64,000 bases of DNA from Valencia hispanica. Its lineage: Eukaryota; Chordata; Actinopteri; Cyprinodontiformes; Valenciidae. Shown here in pieces: positions 43,757-55,689 of this stretch. The DNA is taken from contig OY747704.1 in NCBI GenBank assembly GCA_963556495.2, positions 8,451,001 through 8,515,000 on the forward strand. The letters run 5' to 3'. Position 1 is the stretch's first letter; each line of letters begins with the position of its first letter. The notes under the pieces are model-generated. The model was not told the DNA's origin. It saw only the letters and a list, made by a program, of their open reading frames with translations, and did not search any database. The position numbers were made by a program, and so were the translations under genes.

Positions 43757-44150
43757 AAGACATGTTTATGTCACTGAGTGACCAGTGGCTGGCTGCTCCA
43801 GCCAATGATGTGATTCACATACGTATTTACGCAGCAAATCAATCGATATTTGTGCTACATTTCAAGCATCCAGCGCAGACTGTGAAAGAGGCTTTAGTTT
43901 AATGAATCTTATCAAAACAGCATCGAGAAATTGTCTTAAATTCTACAATTTGGATCAGCTGATGTGCATAAAGTCAAAGCTGCAAGCAGATGACCCCATC
44001 AACCTGGACAATGACGCAGCCCCCGGGACCAGTCAAAGGCACCAGGAGAAACCCAGTCACAATAAGCGGACACATAAAAAAGTAAGAGCCCCCCCCCCCA
44101 GCAAAGATTGTTATCATACAAAACGGATCGATTAATGGAATTGAAGCTTT
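43757..44150 (+). pseudogene. hAT transposase C-terminal dimerisation fragment
   Basis: The frame around 43868-44010 reads ASSADCERGFSLMNLIKT, the conserved hAT C-terminal (dimerisation) motif, followed by a polar tail. It directly follows the L1's right target duplication, so it may be the 3' part of the hAT whose left end is at 37868. Confidence 0.7.
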
Positions 44151-44237
44151 TTGTAGCAAGAAAACCAGAGTTTATAGCTGCTACAAAAATACAGTGAGAG
44201 AGATATCAGAAACAATCCAATTTTAGACCAACATACT

Positions 44238-44886
44238 ATGCTGGAAAAGCTTGTTATTCATGCTGGTGCAGCAGATATCGTGATGAGACAATCAGAGATT
44301 CTGAAGAGAGATTTCTCTGATCTCCTACAGAGACTTGACGGACTTAACATAAACATCTTCATCAGCGGACCAGTCCCTGAAGGTAATGATGAAAGATTTA
44401 GCAGACTTCGCATGCTCCATAAATGGTTGAAGGAACAATCAACTGAGAAATCGTTCACATTTATCAATAATTTTAAAAATATTTGGAAGTGCAAACCATC
44501 TGTTCAAAGAAAACCAGCGTTATCCTAACAAGGCCGGAGTGAGACTGCTGGCAGCGAATATATTCTCTTATCAAAATCAGAAAGCAAAACACTTACTCCC
44601 AAAAGCTGCCCTTGAGGCACCCATCAATACTATCAGAGAACAAACACACCAAGTCATGATAATGCCAGAGGCCCTAACAGATGCACAACAATCAAAGATT
44701 AAGTCTTCAAGTTCCTGTGACTCAGCCACATCAGATGAGTCTCCATTTAGAAACCTCACAGACAGACTGAAAGAGCAAATCAAACTTGGGGCACAATTAA
44801 CACCAAAACTTAGACTACACCAAACCCCTGGGACTAGAGTTAATAAGCCTGGGAGCTTCCCCCCACTGATTATTACAGATATTTGA
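44238..44886 (+). pseudogene. L2-like LINE ORF1, SGNH/esterase region
   Basis: Two frames (44238-44528, 44539-44886) read GAADIVMRQSEILKRDFSDL, NIFISGPVPEGNDERFSRL and VRLLAANIFS. They match the ORF1 esterase-like domain of CR1/L2-group LINEs (ISGP block, and the R-x-x-R-L-x-L-x-x-W region). The usual GSND block reads GAAD, and the C-terminal catalytic D-x-x-H region (GLHPN) is broken by a frameshift near 44530. Confidence 0.65.
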
Positions 44887-45416
44887 TCTGTTATAATGAA
44901 TATACCCCTATCGTCTCCCAGAAATTGCCCGGCGTCCCGGAGTGTAGCATTCCAGTGCTTATCAGCAGCAGGAAAAATAATCCAAATGCTCTCATATTTA
45001 AAAAAATCTCTAATTCATAACCTGTCAGAAGGTTTAGATGCCCATAATCACACTACTTAAGTTAGCTTTATTAATCATAAGGTCTCTATCTGGGAGGTAA
45101 TTCCTAATCAATGACTTTATCACTGAGCATAATTTACACGCCCTTTTTTATCAGAAACCTGGCTAGGTGTAAATAATGAAACATCTGCACTGATAGAATC
45201 TACACATCCAAATTACAATTTCTTAAGTGAGACCAGAAAACACAGATGAGGCGGAGATGTAGCCACAATCTATGGGGTCAGATCAGTCTCATTAAGAATA
45301 AACTCATGCAGGGTTTTTCACAAATTCACATGCTCATTCACAAATGCACACGCTCTGGTTCACAAATATAATTTCGAAGAAACACTTGTAATATAACTTC
45401 ACAAATGCACACGATC

Positions 45417-45755
45417 CGTTTCACAAATGCACACCATCCGTTTCACAAATGCACACAATCAGTTTCAAAAATGCTCACAATCTGTTTCACAAATATAATT
45501 TTGAGGGAAGCTTCAAATATAAACTCACAGATCATACGAATCGCTAAATGTGCATTTACGAACCACTTCTCATTCGCGAATCTCTCTGTATTTCTGAGAG
45601 AATTTTGTGTGGTGAATTTTGAGACTGTTGTAACGTTGCAGGTCAACAAACGTCACCATTGGCTAATGAATTTGTCAATCAAATTTGCGATTCTGATTCA
45701 CAGATTCGTCAGCTAACCAATGTCTTCGTTTTCAGCCAATCGTATGGCTCCTTAC
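45417..45755 (+). repeat. Left terminal inverted repeat of the P-like element
   Basis: Nearly complementary to 49575-49914. It includes TGAATTTTGAGACTGTTGTA, GCAGGTCAA and CAGCCAATCGTATGGC. The outer part is built of 20-bp units (TTTCACAAATGCACAC.ATC) in 3-4 copies. Confidence 0.85.
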
Positions 45756-45770
45756 ATTTTCTCCTCACTA

Positions 45771-45945
45771 GCAGAGCTGTTATGTGCACAAGCGCCGTGA
45801 AGTTCAACCGCGACACATGGCGAAATGTGGTACCTACCGTTTGAAACTGATGCATGTTGCTACCATAGACTGTATATAACGGTCGCTACTTATCGCCATG
45901 TGTCGCGGTTAAACTTCGCTGTGCATGCGCACATAACAGCTCTGC
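45771..45945. mobile_element. Foldback MITE, 175 bp
   Basis: GCAGAGCTGTTATGTGCACA runs through a CGCGACACATGGCGA block. The complementary arm is CGCCATGTGTCGCGG ... ACATAACAGCTCTGC. The arms are about 52 bases around a 70-base loop. It lies just inside the P-like element's left repeat and has no counterpart beside the right repeat, so it is a later insertion. Confidence 0.75.
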
Positions 45946-47229
45946 AAGTGCAGAGTCATAGAGATAGAGTTACGACAGACTTTGAACTAGTCGACATGCG
46001 GTCACGTGGTTCATGGATTCCTTAATAGTTCCAAACATCCCAGCGCTGTCAGTCTGTCTGAGCGGCTTCTGGCGGGACAGAACGCAAAATCGAATATTAC
46101 TCATTCTCCTGGCGATTTTTGATCATTATTGACTAATAATGATGTTTGCTGATTACTTTTTACTGAACAGCCTATGCATTTTTATTTTATCAAAGCATTT
46201 TCTAGAGGAACAGACATTCGTCACTGTTCTACATTTTAGAGGGAAACGAGAGTGCTAACACATTGTAGAATACATGTAGATCACCGATCATATTTATTGA
46301 TAAATTAATGCACTACACTGCTCAATATAACCATGTTTAATAACTTTATGTGCCACAAGAAACCCTAAATTGGAGTAATAATACCTAATTTATAGCCTGT
46401 TTTCTGAATGATAGCAATGGTAATGCCATACCTTGTCCTCCTATACACTTAAAACATGCCAGTGGTTAAGACCTCTGCTCCAGCTTACCTTTCGATCTCA
46501 GTCTGTGTTCTCTCTGCCTGCTGTTGGATAGAAAATTAGCTGAATGTAAGGCCGATCTAAGTTACATGTTTTGAACCAGTTTTAAATAACTTGGAGGAAA
46601 ATATGCGGCTGTCTATGCGTTGACTGATGACCTGGGATGAATTTTTTCGGTAGAAGACATCATTCTATAATTATTTATTTTCTTATGAACTCATGCATCT
46701 ATAACCCAGTTGATTGTGGTTCTAGCCTGACTACAGTAAAATAGTAATTCAGTGATAATGTTAAAACCAGTATTTGTAAAAAAAATAAGTGTTAATTGTG
46801 GAAAAAACAATACTCAAACGTTTTATTAAACAATATTACACAAAATGTAAAACAAGCTTTAATTAAGTATTTTTTACTATCATTCTCACTGTCATTACAT
46901 CTATACAAATACACTGCATGGATCAAATTTGGGCAATGTGCTGAAGTCCTAATGAAGGTTCCTCCTTGGTAACATTAACAGCAGCTCCCTTTGAAAACAA
47001 CCACTGGTGACCTTCCTGAAAACAATAGAAAAACAGTTCATTAGTAAAATGTTTTGCTTTGAAGAACTTAGTGAGTGAAAATTTCAAATTACAAATCAAG
47101 ATGTTTAGGGTGGAACAAGAGAAAAATTTAAAGTGGAATTATACATATAAATATATTTGGTTTTGTACAACATTTCATATGTATAAAATGTATATTTAAA
47201 TAATACCTTTATAGGTTTATTGCTTTACC

Positions 47230-47440
47230 ATGACTGGCTGTGCTGCATTTGGATGCAGCAATCGGTCCAAGAAAGGGATCAGAACGTACAGCTTCCCTAA
47301 AGACCCAGAGAGAAGAAGGAAATGGTTGGCGCAAGTCAGCAGGAAAAACCTCACCATCGCCAGAGGTCATAATAACAGAAAGCTGTGTACAATAAGTTTA
47401 ATCTGCACTGTCAAATATTTTCAATCAGGGCTCTACACGC
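47230..47440 (+). pseudogene. THAP zinc-finger exon of the P-like transposase
   Basis: ATG 47230 opens MTGCAAFGCSNRSKKGIRTY, then SFPKDPERRRKWLAQVSRKN, the first two thirds of a THAP DNA-binding domain (C-x4-C at the N-terminus, the 'SFP' and invariant Trp). The second Cys-His pair is degraded or lies beyond a splice near 47395. THAP domains direct P-type transposases to their ends. Confidence 0.8.
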
Positions 47441-47449
47441 CACCCTGTA

Positions 47450-47840
47450 ATGGCACTTAGGCATAAGATGGAAGAGTACAACAAAGCCATCACATTCCTC
47501 CAAGACATGATAACACTCTTCTGTGGACTTAAGATTGGTCAAACAGGTAGCTGGAAACCAGTGCAAAAAGGAATTGTGATGGCAACATCTACAATTTTAT
47601 CAATCCAAAACACATGCTTGACCATGGACATATTCTGTACCATCTTACAGGATACAAACAAAATAATCAAATATTCCAACATCTGTGATGGATGTTGTAG
47701 TTCAATAAAGCAAAAATGATGACAGTCTGGAAGGAGAGCATCGTACCCTATTGACACTGAAGGAATTCAAACCAGGAGTGCTGTGTCGACCATCACATGA
47801 CGCCTTCGGTCTGGTCCAATAAGTGGAGGAGCTTTTCCTA
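47450..47840 (+). pseudogene. P-type (THAP9-like) transposase remnant
   Basis: FLQDMITLFCGLKIGQTGSW, then KPVQKGIVMATSTILSIQN, matches the 'GWKP(V/I)Q.G(V/L)LM(S/T)' block of P/THAP9 transposases. LTLKEFKPGVLCRPSHDAFG (about 47750) follows in another frame. The catalytic core upstream of this block was not seen, and stops break the frame. Confidence 0.65.
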
Positions 47841-48195
47841 ACAAGGTCTGGTGCATCTCTCATGGAGCTCCCAAATACTATGGCCACTTTAGAGAGAAAA
47901 GCAAGTCTGTTAGAAAGCATGCTCCCTGTATGTCATGATGTGCAACAAAAACCCCAAAACCAGCAGATTCATCAGGCTGAGACTACAAATGGCAGCAAAA
48001 CAGATCTTCCATAAAAAGGAAAAAAGGTGCTGTCCAATACTGGGCATCTTGGAAGTACAAGACAAACAAAAAACAGCAATGCAAAACAGCATCTGATAGC
48101 ACAACAAGCAAGCCCCCACCAAACACCTTGATCGTTGCCATGGAGGAACTTGGTCTCTTTTTTGCAAACAACCCCCCACCCACATCAGCTTCAAT

Positions 48196-48290
<95 letters not shown>

Positions 48291-48292
48291 GT
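48196..48292. repeat. (CA)n(TA)n microsatellite
   Basis: About 36 CA units followed by about 11 TA units. All long frames on both strands here are artefacts. Confidence 0.98.
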
Positions 48293-49574
48293 ATGTTTTG
48301 GTGGGATTTATTTTGTCCCTTGTACTTTAATTTCAACGATTCTACATATGTTATTTTAATCATACATAGTCTTGGCATGTTCAGGGAATAATACAAAAAA
48401 GATTGCAATGCTTGCATTAGCTTTGGTATGAAATGAAGTCATTTCTGATCATTTTGATTTTATTTTGACTGCCTCTCCATCACCACCCAGCCACCTCCAG
48501 CACTCCACTTACCAACTTATGTATCACTCCATCACTGAAAGAACTGGGAAGTTCCACCAAACCTGATCACTGATCAGCTCTCCGTTCAGCAACTCATCTG
48601 AAAATAGGAAGATGGACATGAATACAACACAGTGTTACCTGTAATAGTTTAATAAGACTTTTTTAGTTACTCTTCAACAGTTGTTTATTTAGGCTGACAT
48701 TCTAAATAATTCTTCAATTCTTGTGTGTTAAAAAAAGATTGTAATCTCTACTTAATCAAATGATTACAAATCATAATTTCACAAAACAAGTGAAAATGAA
48801 CAGTTCTACAGTAAATATCAACTTTATAAAGGTTATGGTGTTCAAGTACTTTTCTTTAAATGTCTTGATTCAGCTCTTATTATTTTGGAGAACACAAAAC
48901 AAGAAAACAACATATCTTGTTACTTTGGTGATCCTGTGTGCCATATGCTTCAGCAGTTTATTGCAGTCAGTTCTTATGGGGTTTAACTGAAAAATAAAGA
49001 AATAATTTCTCATCTTCACAATCACATTTTTCTTTACTGATATCTCCATTTCTGCTTCCATCTCTGATGCATCAAAGTCAGTTAAAGACTGTTGATACAG
49101 CGACCAGCAACTCATTAGATATATTTTAGACAAAAAAAAAATCACCATTAAAATTAATGAGATATAAAAGTGTATTTCCTATTTCAAACTGTGATGAATA
49201 TTTTTAAAAAGCTGAATTTGACATACTGAAATAAACCCGTCAATAGGTCGTCAAGCTTTTCCAGACCTCTGCTACTCACAATTAGCTAGCTGCAGTTAAA
49301 CTACAACTAGCTCATTAACACTGTTAATTAACCAAAACTGGCTACATTAAATATGACGCTTGACTTATGTTTTTGTACAGAGCAGTCAGCTAACGCTTTT
49401 CAATGCTAAAAAATGTTGTGTTTCCATTAACTTACCGGAACAATAGTTCCAAAGCCGAGGATGAACCGCAGTCAATGATGCTGCGCTGTTTGGAAGTATC
49501 TGCAGCTGCAGACCCACGTCACTTCCGCAATCCATTCTTTACATAGAACTCTATGGGAGTGTCAGAACTCTCTT

Positions 49575-49914
49575 GTAAGCAGCCATACGATTGGCTGAAA
49601 ACGAAGACATTGGTTAGCTGACGAATCTGTCAATCAGAATCGTAAATTTGATTGACAGATTCATTAGAAAATGGTGATGTTTGTTTGACCTGCAACGTTA
49701 CAACAGTCTCAAAATTCACCACACAAAATTCTCTCACAAATACAGAGAGATTCGCGAATGAGAAGTGGTTCGTAAATGCACATTTAGCGATTCGTATGAT
49801 CTGTGAGTTTATATTCGAAGGTTCCCTCAAAATTACATTTGTGAAACAGATTATGTGCATTTGTGAAACTGATTGTGTGCATTTGTGAAACGGATCGTGT
49901 GCATTTGTGAAACG
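49575..49914 (-). repeat. Right terminal inverted repeat of the P-like element
   Basis: Near-complement of 45417-45755, ending GTGCATTTGTGAAACG at 49914. L2 sequence resumes immediately. Confidence 0.85.
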
Positions 49915-50689
49915 AAGCTTCATTTCTAATTTTATATAAACCCCCAAAACTTAACTCTAACTTCATTAATGATTTCAGTGACCTTCTTTCCGTAATATGT
50001 ATCGAGTATGACCAATTAATCATTGTGGGGGACTTTAACATCCATACCGACAACCCTCAAGATAGACAAGCAAAAACATTAGATGATACTCTCCATGATA
50101 CTCTCCATAATTTCGGCCTGACCCAGCATGTTTGGAGGTTTAAATGTATCCAATTGATATTTCATTTTCTGACCATTTCTGGGTTTTCTTTGAAAGTACC
50201 ATCTCTGCCACAATAAGACCACTGTAAAAAATGTTTTCTCGGGGACAGTTTAGTTGAAACCTTTAAATGTATTTACCCTCCCACCACATCCCCCTCATCT
50301 TCAAACTCCAACTCAATAAACAAGCTGGTAGATAATTTCCTTTTGAAAATCTCAGCCATCACTGATTCCATTGCTCCAACTAAAGTGAAAGTAGTCTCAG
50401 GTAGAAAGAAGTCCCTATGGACTAATGATCCACTCGTGCGTAAGGAAAAAAGGGAATGTCGACGAGCCGAAAGAAAATAGCGGAAAACTCAACTCCAGGT
50501 TCACTGTGAGATCTACAAAGAGAGACTGAACAGATATCAATCAACTCTAAAAGATGCAAGGGAATCGTTCTTTTCTGAAATCAACAGAAACAAAAAATAA
50601 CCCGCGGACTTTATTTGCAACAGTGGAAAGACTAAATAATCCTTTAGTGACAGTAGCCCCTGAACTAAATTCGACCAGGGCCTGCAATG

Positions 50690-50997
50690 AATGCATTACC
50701 CTGCTAGCTCATGTTAGCATTTTAGCCAATTTTAGAATTTTGCTTACATTTTATTGCTGATTGTTTGAAGGCTAATTAAAGCATTAGCCTGCTAGCTCAT
50801 GTTAGCATTTTATCTATTTTTTTAATTTTGCTAAACTTTTTCTACTGATTACCTTGAGGCTAATGATAACATCCTAGCTAGTATTAGCATGCTAGCTCAT
50901 GTTAGCAGTTTAGCTAATTTTTGAATTTTGACTAACTTTATTGATAGCATGCTACCTCATGTTAACATTTTAAGTTTTGCATTTTGACTGATTGCTT
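50690..50997. repeat. GCTAGC-type minisatellite, left part
   Basis: Degenerate copies of GCTAGCTCATGTTAGCATTT followed by TAGC/AATTTT spacers. The same repeat continues at 53664-53745 beyond a nested DNA transposon. Confidence 0.8.
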
Positions 50998-51496
50998 TTA
51001 AAGAGGCTATATGCAACTTTTCCCCCAAAATAAAAGTAACAATAGCCTTTTTACTTGACCATTTATGAATCAAACATCTCCTGATGAGCATACTGACACC
51101 TTGTCAGCTCACAGTGGGTGCACTTATAAGCCTGTATCCAATTTTTTCTATTTTCTGTCGGGTCCGGTTTTCCCACGCTGTCTGCGGATTTGACGTCAAG
51201 CATGTTCATGTTAAATGTTTGAGATCACTCTGCCACTACCGGTAGTCAGCACTCACAAGCAGTTAAATGGATTGTGTGAATATACAGAAGAGACCAAGAA
51301 CAACTCTGACACCAACAGTAACTCCACATAAGACAAAAAAAGTTAAACCCCTGACAAGTGCCCAAAAAAGATCAAAGATTGAGAGTGACCGGTGCACGAG
51401 CGCGCACTGCGAGAGCAAGCAGAAAGGAAGAGCAGTTCCGTTTTTGGGCCACATGGGGTCAGTCGCGAGTTTAAAGTTCAGAAAATTGCATAAAGC

Positions 51497-53647
51497 CAGG
51501 GGCGGATCTAGAAAAATATTTATGGGGTGGCAAGAAAGGGGCAAGAATTTTTCAGGGGTGGCACCATATGCCAGAATTTTATATATATATATATTGGTTT
51601 TATTGATCAGTCAAACACATGCTTCACCTCTTCACTCCCCAGTATTTACATATATGATAGATACATACATGTATTTGTTTTGCTTCAGGTTATTTAAGCA
51701 TATTAAAGCTGCATTGCGCAATATTTTTGTTAAAATAAAACAATTATTTTTATCTATAGTCAGTTTTTTTCATCTCCTGACAATACAATTGAATCAAGTG
51801 CTGTAGTTTGATTCTACCGTGGTTGCATGTAGAGGCAGCAATTCCATTTATTTTGAGGTGGTTCAGGGTGCGCGTGTGGGCTTGTGAGAGCGCGTAGCGT
51901 GACGTAATGATGCACGTACGTACCCATGTACGCGGTCTAAACTAGCTTAGATAAGTGTAGCTAGCCAGCCACGACACCTACACAAGCTCCCGTAAGTCAA
52001 ACAAGAAAATAATTTTATCCAGCATTACAAAAAGAGCAAAAATGGCCTCTGCCGTCGCAGAGCTCGGAATAATGAGCACACGCCTGAAAGTCATGGGAGT
52101 GCGCATTTTGCAGTTTGTCTAACGGCCACATGGTGCGCTCTCTGCAGCACTTTCAGCAAACTAGCAGCTTTAAACGTTCACATAAGAGAATATAATGCAA
52201 CTATTTTCATGAGCTTCAAGCTCCTAATGTCCAATTTTACCCCCTTAACATTCCTGCAATTTCCGCCCTACATTTTCTTAAAACGCATACCCAAAATTAA
52301 CTTAAAGCTGTTCTTGAACCATTTTCAGTAGAGACATGGCTGGGATCTCTTTGGAAAGCAAACACTCTAAAATGTATCCCAGAACTGTGTTAATATCTCA
52401 GAGTGCGATTGTTACCAAGCAATATGAATTTTAATACACTGAAAAATATTATTTTTATGTCCGATTATTTATTTTATATAAATACAATGTGTAAAAATGG
52501 CTTTAAAAATAGGTTGGGACCTAAAACACACAGTGGGTCTAAAGCCTAAAGTATTACCTTCATCCACACCAAATTTGACAGCAATAAACCAAAAAATTTG
52601 TGTTCTGCACACATTTTTCTAACTACAGGTAAAAGGTGGTTAAAAGTGTGCCATATGCGCCATCTCCTGGGTAAATGCCGTTGTCCTCACTGAATTAAAA
52701 ATATCATCAGAATCATAACTGCATCTTACCATATAAAGCTCCACGGCTTCCTTCAATGTTGTATTTTAATTATAAAGGGTGTTTGGACATGGTGCTGAAA
52801 CAGTATGTTACTGGTACGCACTGTGCGTAATCTCTTCATGAATAAGACATTTTACGCACGTCATATACTATGGCAGCGACTAAGTCCGCCCGGTCAAGTT
52901 ATATATCTGCGTTTACAGTATTACATTGGCTATTCAATGCGTCAGTCATCAGAGTTCTGGACCGCGATGGGTTCGAGGTACTTACCATAACGTGACTTTT
53001 CATCCATGCGCCATTGATTGGCGGATGGATGAAATAAACCGGATGACTTTTTTTTTTCTTCTGGACATGCTCAGTGACTTTTGTGGGCAGAAGTAGAAGC
53101 GAAGGAAACGGAAACAAAGCCTTAAAGACTACAAAAATGACCATAGACATTTTGGAAGCACATTTTCACTGTTTTGCATTTGTTATCAGTTTTGCTGTTG
53201 TCCTGGTATAATCACTTTGTTGGAGGACTTTAACTGGACCCTTATTGATGTAAAAAGACAATTTTTGTTCTAAATGGATCGGTTTTGTCACGTTTATTGG
53301 ACTACAAAGTGGTGAGTTCCATATTTTTATACCTCCGTCAGGAGAACGTTTGTGTTGGCAAAAACGCCCACTGTGTCTTCAGTTATGATTGTATCCTTGA
53401 TCGCCAGCCATAATTGGAATCACAAGACTCTTAGCTTTTCCAATGATATAAAATATGTATAGGTTCATAGAAGTTAGAAGTCAGAAAATCGATGGATTTA
53501 AACTACAAAATGGGCTGGGCCCGCCTGCGGGCCCACGGAACGTTAACAGGTTTGAATTCATAGCTGCTAGGGTGGCAGCAGGGGTGGCAAGGCTTTCTTT
53601 TAGGGTGGCAACTGCCACCCTATACCACCCCAGTAGATCCGCCCATG
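51497..53647. mobile_element. hAT-like element inside the TTAA MITE
   Basis: Ends CAGGGGCGGATCTAG and the complement of CATGGGCGGATCTAC. The 8-bp flanks CATAAAGC (51489-51496) and CATATAGC (53648-53655) differ at one base. GGGTGGCA motifs repeat near both ends. No transposase is visible; short frames do not resemble any domain. It is probably non-autonomous. Confidence 0.75.
51707..52169. mobile_element. Second TTAA-type MITE, innermost
   Basis: TTAA|AGCTGCATTGCGCAA at the left and CTAGCAGCT|TTAA at the right. The terminal match is short (about 7 bases). It contains CG-rich sequence and a short ATG frame (MASAVAELG). This is the third layer of the nest. Confidence 0.5.
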
Positions 53648-53663
53648 CATATAGCCCCTTTAA

Positions 53664-53745
53664 GCTAATGAGAACATGCTAGCTAGCATTAGCACACTAG
53701 TTAGTATTAGCAAGCTAATTAGCATTACTTATAACTACTTATATT
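53664..53745. repeat. GCTAGC-type minisatellite, right part
   Basis: AGCTAATGAGAACATGCTAG and CTAGCATTAGCAC units continue the array from 50997. Confidence 0.75.
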
Positions 53746-55228
53746 CACTTGCTTCATTTTAGCTATTTAAGCTTTGAAACTTAATACATCAATCTTGCTG
53801 AACCTAACTCGGCAACAGAACCTCTGATTGGGGGTTTGACTGATTACGCACCACGTGGCAGGCCCCTTTTAAATTTCCTGACATTTTTTAGTTTTAATAA
53901 TAATATGAAAACTTTGTGTTGCAACTCCTCAGAGTTAGAATGAAGATCCAGCAACAAGCAATATAAGCCCACAAGTCCAGAGTGGGTAGGATTAATTATT
54001 GAGTGAATATTAATATTCAAATAATGATGAGCATGGTGTAGATTCTGACATTAATGGGTGTGTTTTAAAGTATAATGTAGATGTGAACAAATGCTGAAAT
54101 AAATCCTACATTGTGAAGTAATTAACCCTTATTTGCACTGAAATTGACATTTTTAAAGAAAAATATTTAGAATTACAAGGCTTTAAAGAACAGGTCACTG
54201 TTTTAGCTTTAACGTGTAAGGTTATAATTACATGATTTCAAAAAATAATTGGTTGTAAAATAAAGTGGGCCGGTCTGAGGTATGAAACTCCAGGGCTGAA
54301 AATGAGTCCCACTCCAGTCCTGAGTCTTCACCAGTCATGAACCTCACCTCACATTACTGAGGAGAACATGCAAACTCCATGCAGAAAGAACTTAGGCTGG
54401 AATTTTGATCCAGAACTTTATCCAAGTTTAATTAGTATCAGATCTTCCTATCTTTATTTACAAAAAGGTTACAGTATTCAAATTAAATAAGGTAAATTAT
54501 TAGATCATAAAAACATGAATTCATGAAAAAAATAAAAAAGGAATCTTTATGTGTTGTATCACTGATTGCTACGAAAGAACAAAGTAGCCTAAATAAAAAA
54601 TACCAAATCAAACAACAAAAACGTCCCACAGGTCAAAACACCTTGACAAACAATACTTAGCCTATTTGTTGCCTAATGGATTTTTAACACTATACTTTGC
54701 TAAAGTCCACTGATCTATTCGGTCTCAGAGCACTTCAGCGCAAACAGATTTTCAACTAACAGGCTAGTTGGCCACACAGGCCGTGTGAGATTACATCACG
54801 CATTAGAATTACTTTTGATTCAGGGGCGTAACAGTGACAGGTTGAATTCAACCCTCTCGCTTCCTCTGGACATCTATCTGACACAGCATCTTATGGTAAC
54901 TAAACTAGGCCAGTGCACGGACTGAAATACAGGACTGTGGAAGCTGCGCCTGGCAACAACATCGCTTGAGGCCGATTCATCCAAACAGGCAGTTTGTTAG
55001 ATGTCAGGGAAAACCAGCTCATCGCCGTGAATAAGCTCCTTTAGTATTGCAGTCAATTTGGATCACAGGATAGCATCTCTTCGGAAATACGCTGCGTATT
55101 TTTCTGTAACGCTCCGACAATCAGAAACTGAGCGGTGAACGAGACACTTCTCACAAAGCACCGCCTGGGACATTCATAGTGCCTAGGTTTATTAGACAAT
55201 GAAATACGTTTCAATAGGACAAACTCAC
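53746..55228. other. Non-coding sequence, one SINE-like trace
   Basis: AT-rich and without long frames. A SINE-like trace (GAGAACATGCAAACTCCATG, 54361-54380) is present. The part from about 54720 is less AT-rich and may belong to a promoter or 5' exon region. Confidence 0.35.
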
Positions 55229-55410
55229 CAGCTTTAAGGAGGAATGTTAGCAGAGGAAAGCGTTTTTTTCAAACACCAACCCACAGTTCATCATCCACGA
55301 AGCGAGTACTGTGTGGAAGAGGGGGCTGCTCTGTCTTCCAACCTCTCTCTATGATGCACGGATCAAAACTCTGTAGATCGCATCTCCGTTTTTCAAGTAG
55401 CCTACTGCTC
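55229..55410 (-). other. Candidate 5' untranslated exon (apba1?)
   Basis: A minus-strand segment that is moderately GC-rich, single-copy in the window and ends in a good donor (GCTG|GTGAGTTTG at 55229/55228). It lies between ptar1 and the apba1 coding exon in the orientation expected for an apba1 first exon. There is no coding content. Pure inference from position and one splice site. Confidence 0.2.
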
Positions 55411-55689
55411 CTTTATATTTGAGGTGTTTCCTCGCTGCCTGATGATTTCCCGGCTTCCATACAAGAATTTGTTTTTTTTAATTATCAGTTATAATTATTA
55501 TTTTGGTTGCTATAAGAACATAACACAAAGCATATCAACCAAATACAGTTCATTTCAAATGACTGTTTTCACTAATAAGCTCCAAGGGAGCACACGAGAC
55601 CAACAATTACATAAATAGAGTTGGAACCAGATGTATAACAAAAAAAATATCAATGAATTACCTTTTTCCTCACTTGCTTGCATTAAATC

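Larger units (their letters stand above)
45318..49914 (+). mobile_element. P-element-like (THAP) transposon with long inverted repeats
   Basis: Inverted repeats of about 340 bases at 45417-45755 and 49575-49914 are very similar, rich in CAAATGCACAC.ATC units. Extra copies of the unit extend the left end to about 45318. It encodes a THAP finger (47230) and P-type transposase blocks (47450-47830), the gene pair expected for P/THAP9-like elements. It sits inside the L2 endonuclease. The element carries a foldback MITE near its left repeat and a long CA/TA microsatellite. No clean target duplication was resolved. Confidence 0.75.
44160..50690 (+). mobile_element. L2-like LINE, split by a P-like transposon
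   Basis: The plus-strand LINE begins with an ORF1 esterase-type region (44238-44886). The endonuclease follows (LSETWLGVNNETSALIESTH near 45150) and breaks off near 45318. It resumes at 49915 (LYKPPKLNSNF, then IVGDFNIHTDN) and continues into the linker to RT (SIAPTKVKVVSGRKKSLW; RTLFATVERLNNPL near 50600). It ends before the RT. Stops occur in every domain. Confidence 0.8.
51002..53659. mobile_element. TTAA-type (piggyBac-like) MITE holding two nested elements
   Basis: The left end AGAGGCTATATGC and right-end complement AGGGGCTATATGC are both flanked by TTAA (50998-51001, 53660-53663), the piggyBac-type duplication. Its own sequence is 51002-51496 plus 53656-53659 and has no coding capacity. 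It lies inside the GCTAGC minisatellite. Confidence 0.8.

Noticed and set aside
48128..48417. Open frames over the CA/TA repeat
   Set aside because: Histidine-Threonine or Cys-Val repeats are the translation of a dinucleotide microsatellite.
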